The translations under genes and the position numbers were made by a program. This document shows, piece after piece, positions 1 through 8,630 of a stretch of DNA of 64,000 nt. Numbering within the stretch: the stretch's first letter is position 1; every line of letters starts with the position of its first letter. Below the pieces are notes generated by a model, which saw only the letters and a program-made list of their open reading frames with translations, was not told the DNA's origin and did no database searches. This DNA is from Flavobacterium tistrianum (lineage in GTDB: Bacteria > Bacteroidota > Bacteroidia > Flavobacteriales > Flavobacteriaceae), in assembly GCF_003254545.1 (NCBI RefSeq), contig NZ_QJRH01000073.1, positions 603,106 through 667,105 of the forward strand, written 5' to 3'.

Positions 1-21
1 CATGACATAAAATTTAGAGTG

Positions 22-52
22 CAAAAATAGTAAATTTTAAAGGAATGGCAAA
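22..52 (-). promoter_or_regulatory. Bacteroidetes-type promoter for a gene left of the window
   Basis: On the minus strand TTTG (complement of 49-52) is followed after 19 bases by TATTTTTG (complement of 22-29), which fits the Bacteroidetes -33/-7 consensus. Transcription would start near base 15 and run off the left edge. A minus-strand ATG lies at bases 1-3, so the driven gene may begin there with a very short leader. Confidence 0.5.
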
Positions 53-98
53 GTGAGGTTTTATCTCATATACATAAAAAAATAGCTCCAAAAAAGCT

Positions 99-392
99 CT
101 ACTCCATCTGACTATTCGGAAAACGTTTCATTGAAAATATTTTCACAATAAAAACTGTATCATCTATTTCTTTATACAGAATCTTATAATTTCTAACAAT
201 AATTTTTCGATATTCTGGTTCAACATCATCTTTCTGATATTGTTCTGTAAAAACGATGCTTTTAACCTTGTTTAAAATATCTGTTTTTACATTTAAAGCT
301 CCTTGAGATGATTTCTCCTTATAAAATGTGTAAATCGCTTTTAATTGATCTCTGGCAGAATTTGTCCAAATAACTTTTACCATTCTACCCAT
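99..392 (-). CDS. RelE/ParE-family type II toxin
   Basis: This 97-residue protein has the size and pattern of the RelE/ParE superfamily: an N-terminal strand (VKVIWTNSARDQLKAIYTFY) leading into a helix, a basic middle part (EPEYRKIIVRNYKILYKE) and a C-terminal strand with VFIVKIF. ParE relatives poison gyrase and RelE relatives cut mRNA on the ribosome; the sequence alone does not say which. It directly abuts the upstream small gene at 393-644: its first ATG touches that gene's stop codon, and a second ATG lies three codons in. Coupled translation of antitoxin then toxin is therefore likely. The C-terminus is short and lacks a clear catalytic triad, so I lean to ParE-like. Confidence 0.8.
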   Translation of the reverse strand: MGRMVKVIWTNSARDQLKAIYTFYKEKSSQGALNVKTDILNKVKSIVFTEQYQKDDVEPEYRKIIVRNYKILYKEIDDTVFIVKIFSMKRFPNSQME

Positions 393-644
393 CTACCAAT
401 TTTCAGATTCTTTTTCTAAATCTTCTTGTGAAATTATGTTTCCTATTTTAATTTCATTTTCAGCATTTGCCAACTCAGCTTTATACTCAGATCTAGTAAT
501 AGGTTTTCCGTCAACTGAAAAAGCGACAATCTCATCTTCTTGATAACTTTCAATCACTGCTTTTACAACCTTTAAAAGACGTTCATCTGCTGTATTTATA
601 TATTCTAAAATACTATCTCTCAATTCTAAAGCCCCCATAATCAC
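393..644 (-). CDS. antitoxin of the adjacent RelE/ParE toxin
   Basis: An 83-residue acidic protein encoded just upstream of the toxin with no gap, the usual antitoxin-first order. The N-terminal part (ALELRDSILEYINTADERLL) is helical and resembles the small Bacteroidetes antitoxins paired with ParE-like toxins. The C-terminal half is acidic and probably disordered (EDLEKESENW at the end), as expected for a toxin-wrapping tail. No clear ribbon-helix-helix or HTH DNA-binding motif could be recognised, so autoregulation is uncertain. A start two codons later (MGALEL) is equally possible. Confidence 0.72.
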   Translation of the reverse strand: MIMGALELRDSILEYINTADERLLKVVKAVIESYQEDEIVAFSVDGKPITRSEYKAELANAENEIKIGNIISQEDLEKESENW

Positions 645-722
645 ATTTTTTTTACAAACTCAAAGATAACATTTTTAGGATAGACTTGAAAGTTATAGAT
701 TTTAAATATTTAATAAATAAAA

Positions 723-762
723 CCATTTTACATCAGCTTAAAATTAAACCTCAGTAAAATGG
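723..762 (-). terminator. hairpin after the lipoprotein gene
   Basis: CCATTTTAC (723-731) pairs with GTAAAATGG (754-762). On the minus strand the stem is followed by TTTTAT, so it fits a factor-independent terminator for the lipoprotein gene at 800-1213. Confidence 0.5.
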
Positions 763-799
763 CTTTTCAACCTAAAAAAATATCAACTAAAAATAGTTG

Positions 800-1213
800 T
801 TATTCGATCACAACTTTCTGAGTTAAGAATTCAGTTTCTGATTTCTTGAATTTAATTTCGAAAGTTCCTTTTGCAGTTGCTTTAAATTTATAAACTGTCT
901 TTTTTGGCTCTGGCACTTGCTGAGTACAAACTTGTGATGGGTATTTTGCAATTACTTGCAAACCTTTTACAGATCCAATTGTTACTTCTGAGATTTTATC
1001 AAACTCAGCACAAGCGTTATCAACTGTATAAGTCACATCGTAGCTTAGTTCATCATTTACTTTTCCAGTTGCTGGTCCTTTAATTTCTGTAACTAGAGCT
1101 GCCTTTGTAGTTGGAGCTGGTGTTTGATCTTTATCATCATCATTACTGCATGAAACAAATCCAATTGATAAAAATAATACTACTAAAGCTGTTTTTAATC
1201 TAAAACTTTTCAT
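800..1213 (-). CDS. small secreted lipoprotein, function unknown
   Basis: The 137-residue product begins with a lipoprotein signal peptide: a basic start (MKSFRLK), a hydrophobic core and the lipobox FVSC with Cys about residue 22. An acidic SNDDDKD stretch follows, typical of lipoproteins exported to the surface in Bacteroidetes. The rest looks like one small beta-sandwich: it has alternating strands, paired cysteines (NACAEF and SQVCTQ) and a final FEIKFKKSETEFLTQKVVIE. No named family was recognised. The gene stands alone, with a hairpin terminator downstream. Confidence 0.75.
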   Translation of the reverse strand: MKSFRLKTALVVLFLSIGFVSCSNDDDKDQTPAPTTKAALVTEIKGPATGKVNDELSYDVTYTVDNACAEFDKISEVTIGSVKGLQVIAKYPSQVCTQQVPEPKKTVYKFKATAKGTFEIKFKKSETEFLTQKVVIE

Positions 1214-1564
1214 ATAAAATAATAATTAATTGTTAATTACTATGAAGATGTAGCATAGTTGCAATGGTTGCTTAAGGTAAAATGTTAAAAATTTTACTAA
1301 AACACTAAATAACTAAAAGTCAAACCTTTATTTAGATAAAAAAATACTGATTTTAATGATATTTTTTTGCAACTGAAGCAAACCTTTCTTATTTATTCGA
1401 GATAAAAAGCAGATCTTATTGTAGTATTTTCGATAATTTTTCAGAAACAAAAAACAATCAATTGCAGAAATAATTTTATTCTTAAAACAATTTTAATCTA
1501 CATATAAAACAAAAAAACACCAGCGTTAAACTGGTGTTTCTGATGTATATATTTTGGTTCTAAA
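1214..1564. other. AT-rich spacer without a gene
   Basis: No convincing coding frame is seen in this 350-base stretch. It holds the probable promoter region of the lipoprotein gene on its left side and the terminator of the DUF808 gene on its right side. Confidence 0.6.
1511..1540 (-). terminator. terminator of the DUF808 gene
   Basis: AACACCAG (1516-1523) and CTGGTGTT (1531-1538) form an 8-bp stem, followed on the minus strand by a run of T. It lies about 25 bases past the DUF808 stop. Confidence 0.7.
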
Positions 1565-2449
1565 TTATGCGTCTTTCTTTTTAAAAATCTTTTTGAAAAC
1601 ATTAATAATAATCAAAACAACAAACCCTAAAACTAGTCCAACTGTAAATTCTTTAATTATAGCAGGGATTTTAATTTCTTCTGATAAATGATGGAAAAAT
1701 GGAATGTAATGTACAAAGATTCCTCCAGCAACCAAAAGTAATGCAATTGTCCCAATTACCGTTAAGGCTTTTATTACAAATGGAAGCGCTTTTACTAATA
1801 AGTTTCCAATAAATCTAGAAAGGCTTTTTTCACTTTTACTAGATTTAATAAGCTTGAAACCTGCTTCATCCATTCTAACAATAAGTGCTACTATTCCATA
1901 CACTCCAATTGTAGCCACAACTGCAATTATCGAAGTTACAATTATCTTCTGTATAAGAGGCTGATCCATTACAGTGCCTAATGCGATAATTACGATTTCA
2001 ACCGAAAGAATAAAATCAGTTACAATTGCCGATTTCACCTTATCTTTTTCAATTAATAAAATTTGTTCCTCAGTAAGGACTTCATCTGTAATTCCTTCAG
2101 ATTCTTCATGTTTGTGAGGAACAATAAACTCATAGATTTTTTCGGCTCCTTCGTATGCTAAAAAAAGTCCTCCCAAAACTAAAATTATTATAATGGCAAT
2201 TGGAAAAAATGCACTTAGCAAAAATGCAATTGGAAGAATGATAATTTTATTCAATAGAGAACCTTTACTGATTGCCCATAAAACCGGTAATTCTCGCGAA
2301 GATGCAAATCCAGAAGCTTTTTCTGCATTTACAGCTAAATCGTCACCCAAAATCCCTGCTGTTTTTTTTGCAGCAACTTTACTCATTACGGCAACATCAT
2401 CCATAATTGCTGCGATATCATCTAATAGTGCAAAAAAACCTGAACCCAT
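1565..2449 (-). CDS. DUF808 (YedI-like) inner-membrane protein
   Basis: The 294-residue product matches the DUF808 family by its start (MGSGFFALLDDIAAIMDDVA), the VAAKKTAGILGDDLAVNAEK segment and the later FLAYEGAEKI with a histidine-containing loop. Several hydrophobic spans are visible: about residues 65-105, 145-190 and 225-290. The C-terminal segment ends in a basic tail (KKIFKKKDA). The family is an inner-membrane protein of unknown function. The gene is monocistronic with its own terminator. Length is typical. The family call is confident; the role is not known. Confidence 0.88.
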   Translation of the reverse strand: MGSGFFALLDDIAAIMDDVAVMSKVAAKKTAGILGDDLAVNAEKASGFASSRELPVLWAISKGSLLNKIIILPIAFLLSAFFPIAIIIILVLGGLFLAYEGAEKIYEFIVPHKHEESEGITDEVLTEEQILLIEKDKVKSAIVTDFILSVEIVIIALGTVMDQPLIQKIIVTSIIAVVATIGVYGIVALIVRMDEAGFKLIKSSKSEKSLSRFIGNLLVKALPFVIKALTVIGTIALLLVAGGIFVHYIPFFHHLSEEIKIPAIIKEFTVGLVLGFVVLIIINVFKKIFKKKDA

Positions 2450-2558
2450 TTTATAAAATTTATTTTTAGTGATGCGAATCTAGACATTTTGGCTTAATCT
2501 GCCCAATAATATTGCATCAAAATTTATCTTTTTATTCGTATTTTTCTTTATTGGATTT

Positions 2559-2678
2559 TTAACTGCATTGTCCTAAAAGAACCCAAAGAATAATAAAAAC
2601 TATAATGGTTCCGAAACAGCCTCCGCCTAACTTCTTAGCTCCATATCCTGCTAATAATCCTCTGAAAATATTATTCAT
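2559..2678 (-). CDS. 39-residue single-pass membrane peptide
   Basis: Reading the minus strand from the ATG at 2676-2678 gives MNNIFRGLLAGYGAKKLGGG, then CFGTIIVFIILWVLLGQCS and a TAA stop. It has a short amphipathic start, a Gly-rich turn and one hydrophobic span ending in a cysteine. Codon use and the clean hydrophobic pattern suggest a real small gene of the kind often found alone in Flavobacterium genomes. It lies between clpB and the DUF808 gene, about 110 bases upstream of the latter. Function is unknown; the peptide could be a membrane regulator or stress peptide. Confidence 0.6.
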   Translation of the reverse strand: MNNIFRGLLAGYGAKKLGGGCFGTIIVFIILWVLLGQCS

Positions 2679-2789
2679 GACTTTAATTTTTAAATTAATA
2701 ATTTGCTGATTTTTATAAACTTAAAATTGGATATTTCTTCAAAATTTATTGTTATAAGAATTGTGTAAAAAGTTTCAGAATTCGAAGCA

Positions 2790-2828
2790 AAAAAAAAGCA
2801 TCAGCTTTTTAGCGCTGATGCTTTTTTT
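2790..2828 (-). terminator. clpB terminator
   Basis: GCATCAGC (2798-2805) pairs with GCTGATGC (2814-2821). A-rich and T-rich tracts flank the stem on both sides, about 25 bases after the clpB stop codon. Confidence 0.85.
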
Positions 2829-2851
2829 CAAGATTAACTAAACAAAAATAA

Positions 2852-5449
2852 TTATTTACCTGTCTGGTTTCTAAAAACCAGTTTGCCATCAAAAGCATCT
2901 AATAAGATGATGCTGTCTGTTGTAATATTTCCTGCCAAAATTTCTTTTGACAATTGATTTAAAACTTCTCTCTGAACCACACGTTTTACTGGTCTCGCAC
3001 CAAAATGCGGATCATAACCTTTGTCTGCCAAATACGCAATAGCTTCTGGAGTTGCATCCATTGTAATACCTTGCAGCGCCAGCATTTTGGTAACGCTCTT
3101 TAACTGTAAGTTTACGATTCTTGAGATGTTCTCTACCGTAAGCGGTGTAAACATAACAATTTCATCGATACGGTTGATAAACTCAGGACGAACAGTTTGT
3201 TTCAACAACCCTAGAACTTCGTTTTTAGCTGCTTCTGTTGCTGCTTCAACACTTCCTTTTAGGTTTTCAAATTTCTCCTGAATAATATTACTTCCCATAT
3301 TTGAGGTCATAATAATAATCGTATTTCTAAAATCAGCCAAACGTCCTTTGTTGTCTGTCAAACGCCCTTCATCTAGAACTTGCAATAAAATATTGAAAGT
3401 ATCCGGATGCGCTTTTTCGATCTCATCTAACAACACCACAGAATAAGGTTTTCTACGAACAGCTTCTGTTAACTGACCTCCTTCATCGTAACCTACGTAT
3501 CCTGGAGGTGCACCAACTAAACGGCTCACACTGTGACGTTCTTGGTACTCACTCATATCGATACGAGTCATGGCGTTTTCATCATCAAAAAGATATTCTG
3601 CCAAAGCTTTTGCCAGCTCCGTTTTACCAACTCCGGTTGTTCCTAAGAATAAGAATGAACCAACAGGTTTTTTCATATCCTGTAAACCGGCACGGCTTCT
3701 ACGAACAGCATCACTCACCGCTTCTATCGCTTCTTCTTGACCTACTACACGCTTGTGCAATTCGTCTTCCAAATGCAATAATTTTTCTCTTTCTGTCTGA
3801 AGCATTTTTGTAACTGGAATTCCTGTCCATTTTGCTACAACTTCTGCAATATCTTCTCTGGTAACTTCTTCTTTAATTAAAGAATTACCAGATTGGAATT
3901 CAAGCAATTGTTTCTGCAAAGTTTCTTGTCGTTCCTGTGCTTCTTTTATTTTTCCGTAACGAATTTCGGCTACTTTTCCGTAATCGCCTTCACGTTCTGC
4001 ACGTTCTGCTTCGTATTTAAAGTCTTCAATTTCGTGTTTAACAGCCTGAATTCCGTCAACGATATCTTTTTCCTGTTTCCATTTTGCATAGATTTCGTTG
4101 CGCTCTTCTTTCAGGTTGGCCAATTCCATACCTAAAATTTTCAGCTTGCTTTCTTCCTTCTCACGTTTGATGGCTTCAATTTCAATTTCCAACTGCATGA
4201 TTTTACGATCCAAAACATCTAACTCTTCAGGTTTTGAATTGATTTCCATACGCAATTTAGAAGCCGCTTCGTCCATTAAGTCGATCGCTTTATCTGGCAA
4301 GAAACGATTCGTGATATAACGTTGTGAAAGTTCAACCGCAGCGATAATCGCTTCGTCTTTAATTTGAACTTTATGATGCGTTTCGTATTTCTCTTTAATT
4401 CCACGTAAAATAGAAATGGCACTTTCTGTATCTGGCTCATCGATTAACACTTTTTGGAAACGTCTTTCAAGCGCTTTATCTTTTTCAAAATATTTTTGAT
4501 ATTCATCTAAAGTCGTTGCACCAATCGCTCTCAATTCTCCACGAGCTAAAGCTGGTTTCAAGATGTTTGCCGCGTCCATTGCGCCTTCACCTCCACCCGC
4601 TCCTACAAGCGTATGAATCTCGTCGATAAACAAAACAATATCACCTTCAGCTGCTGTAACTTCTTTTACAACCGATTTTAAACGTTCTTCAAATTCTCCC
4701 TTATATTTCGCTCCAGCAATCAAAGCTCCCATATCTAATGAGAAAACGATTTTTTCTTTTAAGTTTTCTGGAACGTCTCCATCTACAATTCTATGTGCTA
4801 ACCCCTCTGCAATTGCGGTTTTACCAACCCCAGGTTCACCAATAAGCATTGGATTATTTTTTGTTCTACGAGTTAGAATCTGCAATACACGACGAATTTC
4901 TTCATCACGCCCAATAACTGGATCTAGTTTTCCTGTACGCGCTAATTCGTTTAAGTTTTTAGCAAATTTATTTAGCGAATTATACGTTTCTTCTGCCGAA
5001 GCTGAAGTCACTCTTTCCCCTTTTCTTAATTCTTCAATGGCCGCTTTCAGACCTTTTCCAGTAACTCCCTGATCTTTTAAAATCTGAGAAACTTTACTTT
5101 TTGAGTCAAAAATGGCTAAAATTAAATGCTCGATCGAAACGTATTCGTCGTTCATTTTTTGTGCAATAATTTCAGCTTCGTTCAAAGCTTTATTGGCGTC
5201 TCTGGAAAGCATAACATCTCCACCAGAAACTTTTGGAAAACTCTGAATTGTACTGTCTAAAATTTGTAAAAACAAGGGCACATTTACATTCAATTTTTTT
5301 AGAATAAATGGCGCTACGTTTTCATCCACTTCAAAAATGGCTTTGAAAATGTGTTCATTTTCAATTTGCTGCTGTCCATTTCGCTGTGCTAATTGCTGCG
5401 ACAACTGAATGGCTTCTTGCGATTTAATAGTAAACTTATTTATATTCAT
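2852..5449 (-). CDS. ClpB disaggregase (AAA+ chaperone)
   Basis: ClpB is a hexameric ATPase that pulls proteins out of aggregates together with DnaK. The 865-residue length is normal. In order there are the N-terminal Clp repeat domain (about 1-145), the first AAA+ domain with Walker A GEPGVGKT (about residue 205) and DEIH Walker B, the long coiled-coil middle domain (about 400-530), and the second AAA+ domain with Walker A GTTGVGKT and the pore loop GYVGYDEGG. The middle domain rules out ClpA or ClpC. Thr replaces the usual Pro in the second Walker A (GTTGVGKT); this is conservative. The gene is monocistronic with a strong terminator. No CIRCE or HrcA site was seen upstream. Confidence 0.97.
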   Translation of the reverse strand: MNINKFTIKSQEAIQLSQQLAQRNGQQQIENEHIFKAIFEVDENVAPFILKKLNVNVPLFLQILDSTIQSFPKVSGGDVMLSRDANKALNEAEIIAQKMNDEYVSIEHLILAIFDSKSKVSQILKDQGVTGKGLKAAIEELRKGERVTSASAEETYNSLNKFAKNLNELARTGKLDPVIGRDEEIRRVLQILTRRTKNNPMLIGEPGVGKTAIAEGLAHRIVDGDVPENLKEKIVFSLDMGALIAGAKYKGEFEERLKSVVKEVTAAEGDIVLFIDEIHTLVGAGGGEGAMDAANILKPALARGELRAIGATTLDEYQKYFEKDKALERRFQKVLIDEPDTESAISILRGIKEKYETHHKVQIKDEAIIAAVELSQRYITNRFLPDKAIDLMDEAASKLRMEINSKPEELDVLDRKIMQLEIEIEAIKREKEESKLKILGMELANLKEERNEIYAKWKQEKDIVDGIQAVKHEIEDFKYEAERAEREGDYGKVAEIRYGKIKEAQERQETLQKQLLEFQSGNSLIKEEVTREDIAEVVAKWTGIPVTKMLQTEREKLLHLEDELHKRVVGQEEAIEAVSDAVRRSRAGLQDMKKPVGSFLFLGTTGVGKTELAKALAEYLFDDENAMTRIDMSEYQERHSVSRLVGAPPGYVGYDEGGQLTEAVRRKPYSVVLLDEIEKAHPDTFNILLQVLDEGRLTDNKGRLADFRNTIIIMTSNMGSNIIQEKFENLKGSVEAATEAAKNEVLGLLKQTVRPEFINRIDEIVMFTPLTVENISRIVNLQLKSVTKMLALQGITMDATPEAIAYLADKGYDPHFGARPVKRVVQREVLNQLSKEILAGNITTDSIILLDAFDGKLVFRNQTGK

Positions 5450-5655
5450 ATTTTTACGATTTTGATTGATTTTATTTGTTTGACATTTTATAAGATTAAA
5501 GTTACGATTTATTGAGGTAAATCTTTAGCTCAAATAATTTAACTTTGCATTGAAATAGACAAATTATATTCCATAGCACAAAAACAGACAAAACGACAGT
5601 AAAAATCAAGCTTTTTTCGATTTAAAGCGTCAAAAAGTCATAAAACAAGCCAAAT

Positions 5656-6045
5656 ATGAGTTTTTTTAATTCAATCTTCGGAAGTTCAGAGAACTCAGAA
5701 GCCGCAAAAAGCAAAGTTAATTGGACAGAATTAACAGATATGCTTCAATTAATGGAAATTGAAGCCATTTCTCAAGAAAGACCAGTTGTAATTTTCAAAC
5801 ATAGTACAAGATGCAGTATTAGCCGTATGGCTCTAAAGCAATTTGAAAGAGAATTTGATCTTGACGGCGTAGTTGATGCATATTTTTTAGATCTAATAGC
5901 ACATAGAGATATTTCAAATGAAATTGCCAGCAGATTTGGAGTGTACCACGAATCTCCTCAATTGATTTTAATCAAAAACGGAAAAGCAGTTTACGATGTT
6001 TCGCATAGTGATATTGATGCCGAGGCATTGAAAAGCAAAGTATGA
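5656..6045 (+). CDS. YtxJ-family bacillithiol-system monothiol redox protein
   Basis: The 129-residue protein matches the YtxJ (DUF2847) family: a thioredoxin-like fold with one catalytic cysteine in the motif HSTRCSISRMA (CxxS, a monothiol site), followed by the cis-Pro region SPQLILIKNGK. Relatives are thought to act in thiol exchange with bacillithiol, and Flavobacteria are known to make that thiol. There is no signal peptide, so it should be cytosolic. TAACTTTG at 5540-5547 resembles a Bacteroidetes -7 element and would give a leader of about 100 bases. The gene is divergent from clpB. Confidence 0.85.
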   Translation: MSFFNSIFGSSENSEAAKSKVNWTELTDMLQLMEIEAISQERPVVIFKHSTRCSISRMALKQFEREFDLDGVVDAYFLDLIAHRDISNEIASRFGVYHESPQLILIKNGKAVYDVSHSDIDAEALKSKV

Positions 6046-6090
6046 TTTTTTTTTTGCCACAGATTAATGGGATTAAAAAGATTTTTTTTT

Positions 6091-6153
6091 CGCCACGAAT
6101 TCACGAATTATTTTTTGATAATCTTTGAAATATAAATTCGTGAATTCGTGGCG
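6091..6153. repeat. GCCACGAATTC palindromic intergenic repeat, copy A
   Basis: CGCCACGAATTCACGAATT (6091-6109) is perfectly inverted at 6135-6153, giving a 19-bp stem with a 25-base AT-rich loop. The same word recurs in spacers at 11327-11437 and 31364-31401, with degraded versions near 12662-12791 and 54683-54791. It lies between convergent genes and could also end transcription. Confidence 0.9.
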
Positions 6154-6207
6154 ATTTAACCAAGATTAGAAAATCATTTTAATCTATATAATCTTTGGCT
6201 AAACAAT

Positions 6208-7371
6208 TTAAAAAGTCCCTTCTGATCCGCCACCGCTGAACCCTCCTCCACCAAATTCCATTGGAGAATCTGTTTTGACTTCTGGTTTCATTCCGAAAGT
6301 TGAAGCTACAACTAAAGCTTCAGCATTTAATAAACTATCTGAATGATTGATTCTATCTGGTTTAAAAGTCAATCCGCTTTCTTTTTCTTTTAATTTTTTA
6401 ATTGAAAAATAAGCAATTGCAAATAAAACTACACCTCCAAATGTAAGTGCGACTTCGATTGGTAAAATTGAATGATAAAATCGAATAGTATAAATTGAAA
6501 ATGCAATCGCCAAAAAGCTCAACCAAAGCATTATTCTGTCTTTTGTTTTTAAAGCTCGAACCAAATAAAACACAGGAACTGCAAAAGTAAATGCGTAAAA
6601 GAAATACGCAAACGGAATATCTGTTCCTGGTTTTACTTCAGTTCCTAAAAGCTCCGCTGAAAGTTCTCTTACAACCAAATAATTACAAGAAAGATAAAAT
6701 AAAATCAGACAAAAACTATTTGCTAATAATAGTCCGTAATAGTAATAGCTTTCGCTTAAACGATTCATCATTTTTTTAGTCAAAAAGTAAAAAACTCCAG
6801 CAAAAATCATTGCCACAAATGGCAAAATAGCTTTTCCAACATCTCCAAATTCAAACATTCCGAAAAACAAAAATGCAGTTGCCGAAAGGCAGAACACGAG
6901 CATTGATAATACATGCAGATATCTTAAAAACATGAAAAGCGCTCCAACTGCTACAAAAAAAGCAATTACCAATTCGTAACCTTCTGTTGTTATTCCTATA
7001 GCAGCTCCCAAACATAAAAGTGCATTCAATATAAAAGCATCATCTAAACCGTGATTATGATATTCCTGATTGGCAAGCAATTCTACTCCTGCAAAACCAA
7101 CTGCAGCAAAAATATAGCAACATATTTTAAAAAATGTATTCTCAGCACTTAGGCCAAACAAAGAAATTGCTCCACAAATTGAAACATATAATAAACAGCC
7201 AAGCAAAAAGAAACCTATTCGAACTAAAATATTATTCTGGCTTTTTAGAACTGGCAGTTCTTTTTCTATAAATTTCTTCTGCACTTTACTGATAAAACCT
7301 CCTTTATACAAAGTATCCGCTTCATCAACTAAAACTTCATTATCTAATAATTGTTTGTTGTATACTATCAT
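6208..7371 (-). CDS. polytopic membrane protein, DUF4401-like, second gene of a pair
   Basis: The 387-residue product has a soluble N-terminus of about 50 residues, then roughly eleven or twelve hydrophobic spans, and ends in the Gly-rich tail FGGGGFSGGGSEGTF. A similar Gly-rich end is seen in TPM/DUF2207 proteins. The N-terminal helices (DEADTLYKGGFISKVQKKFI) parallel those of the upstream gene, so the two look like diverged relatives. Its ATG overlaps the TGA of the upstream gene by four bases, so translation is coupled. Function is unknown; family assignment is by general pattern only. Confidence 0.6.
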   Translation of the reverse strand: MIVYNKQLLDNEVLVDEADTLYKGGFISKVQKKFIEKELPVLKSQNNILVRIGFFLLGCLLYVSICGAISLFGLSAENTFFKICCYIFAAVGFAGVELLANQEYHNHGLDDAFILNALLCLGAAIGITTEGYELVIAFFVAVGALFMFLRYLHVLSMLVFCLSATAFLFFGMFEFGDVGKAILPFVAMIFAGVFYFLTKKMMNRLSESYYYYGLLLANSFCLILFYLSCNYLVVRELSAELLGTEVKPGTDIPFAYFFYAFTFAVPVFYLVRALKTKDRIMLWLSFLAIAFSIYTIRFYHSILPIEVALTFGGVVLFAIAYFSIKKLKEKESGLTFKPDRINHSDSLLNAEALVVASTFGMKPEVKTDSPMEFGGGGFSGGGSEGTF

Positions 7372-8369
7372 TCTGCGATTTCTTTATGGAAGTTTTTAAT
7401 TAATTTAATGAACATTATAATCGAACCAACAAAGTAAGCCGGCAACAAGAAAATAAATAATTCCCAAACATCAGAGAAATCAACGTTTTCAAAAACTCTG
7501 AACAAAACAATATTTCCGCCGATGTAAGCATAAACAATCATAAATACATATAGCGACATTGCTTTATACTGATAACTAGCTTTATAAAAATAATATGTCG
7601 AACCAGCTAAAATTAGGGCAAAAATCACCCAGGTTAATGTATCGTAACCTGTTAGATTACTGATGGATGCTATACTTACAATATGCAACGCAAAAGTGAG
7701 AAAAACTAAGCCAAAATGGGTTTTGAGAGAAATTCGACCACTGTAAATTGTCCATAAAACCAATAGAACAGCTAACATTACTGCAGAATAGCTCAAACTT
7801 TGGCTTGCATACAAATTATTACTGTCATTAAATATGTCTTGTGGCGTAACCGAAAGACCTACATAGGCAGCCAAACCTGTAATGGCAATGGTTAAAACAC
7901 TTCTGTTATCAAAATAGTAAGCACAAAAGAAACTCACAACAGTCGGCACTAAAGTCGCTAATCCGTAATGTTCTCCAAAAGGTTTATATTGAAACTGAAG
8001 ATAACCAATAAAAATACAAGTCAAAATATTACCTGCCAAAACCAGATATTCTAAAACAGGATGCTCAAAAGTTGTTTCTGCTTTTTGAAAACCTTTAGAG
8101 TGCTTAAAACAATAAAAAAAGCAAACCGCAATCACAATTAAAAGCAATGATAGAATGGCAATATGACCTATGGTATCAATATTTTCATAAATTAAAACTC
8201 CAATTCCTGAAGTAAACAGCAATACTGATAAATAAAGAAATAATTTTAATTCTGCATTTAATGAAAAGATATTTAGACTTCTATAGGTTTTAACTTCCTC
8301 AAACTGATTTTCAGTAATTAAGCCTTTCTCAAAAAGATGGAGAGCAGACTGATCTTTGAATTTTTCCAT
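7368..8369 (-). CDS. DUF2157 domain membrane protein
   Basis: The 333-residue protein carries the DUF2157 pattern: an N-terminal soluble part with FEKGLITENQFEEV (a short helical motif), then a chain of about ten membrane spans from residue 43 onwards. DUF2157 proteins are usually encoded next to DUF4401 or GDYXXLXY membrane proteins, and here the next gene overlaps by four bases. The role is unknown. It is probably the first gene of a two-gene operon. Confidence 0.75.
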   Translation of the reverse strand: MEKFKDQSALHLFEKGLITENQFEEVKTYRSLNIFSLNAELKLFLYLSVLLFTSGIGVLIYENIDTIGHIAILSLLLIVIAVCFFYCFKHSKGFQKAETTFEHPVLEYLVLAGNILTCIFIGYLQFQYKPFGEHYGLATLVPTVVSFFCAYYFDNRSVLTIAITGLAAYVGLSVTPQDIFNDSNNLYASQSLSYSAVMLAVLLVLWTIYSGRISLKTHFGLVFLTFALHIVSIASISNLTGYDTLTWVIFALILAGSTYYFYKASYQYKAMSLYVFMIVYAYIGGNIVLFRVFENVDFSDVWELFIFLLPAYFVGSIIMFIKLIKNFHKEIAE

Positions 8370-8551
8370 TGGTATGTTTTAAACTGGCACATCAAATATA
8401 TGTATTTAGCATGAATTTTCTCCTTTTCTCTTAAAACCTTTAATATTTTTTCTAAACTATAACCACGAAAAAACCATCTTTAATTAGTGTAAAAACAACA
8501 ATTATAGTTCTATAAATCAAAACTTTAAAAGATAAATATTTTATAAAATAA

Positions 8552-8595
8552 TTTGAAATTATTTTAATTCTTTTACATTTGTGCAATCGATTACA
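8552..8595 (+). promoter_or_regulatory. promoter and LacI-type operator of the pectate lyase gene
   Basis: TTTG (8552-8555), 18 bases, then TACATTTG (8574-8581) is a near-perfect Bacteroidetes promoter. Starting one base later, TGCAATCGATTACA (8582-8595) fits the LacI-family operator pattern TGnAAnCGnTTnCA. The operator covers the expected start of transcription, so a bound repressor would block the gene. The regulator is not in this window. Confidence 0.72.
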
Positions 8596-8630
8596 TTAAC
8601 CAATAAACCACAAAAAACCACACTTAAGAA

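Noticed and set aside
2193..2456. Plus-strand frame of 87 residues opposite the DUF808 gene
   Set aside because: It is an antisense shadow of a well-supported gene, with no recognisable motif.
3508..3813. Plus-strand frames inside clpB
   Set aside because: Histidine- and leucine-rich shadow frames typical of the antisense of a conserved coding region.
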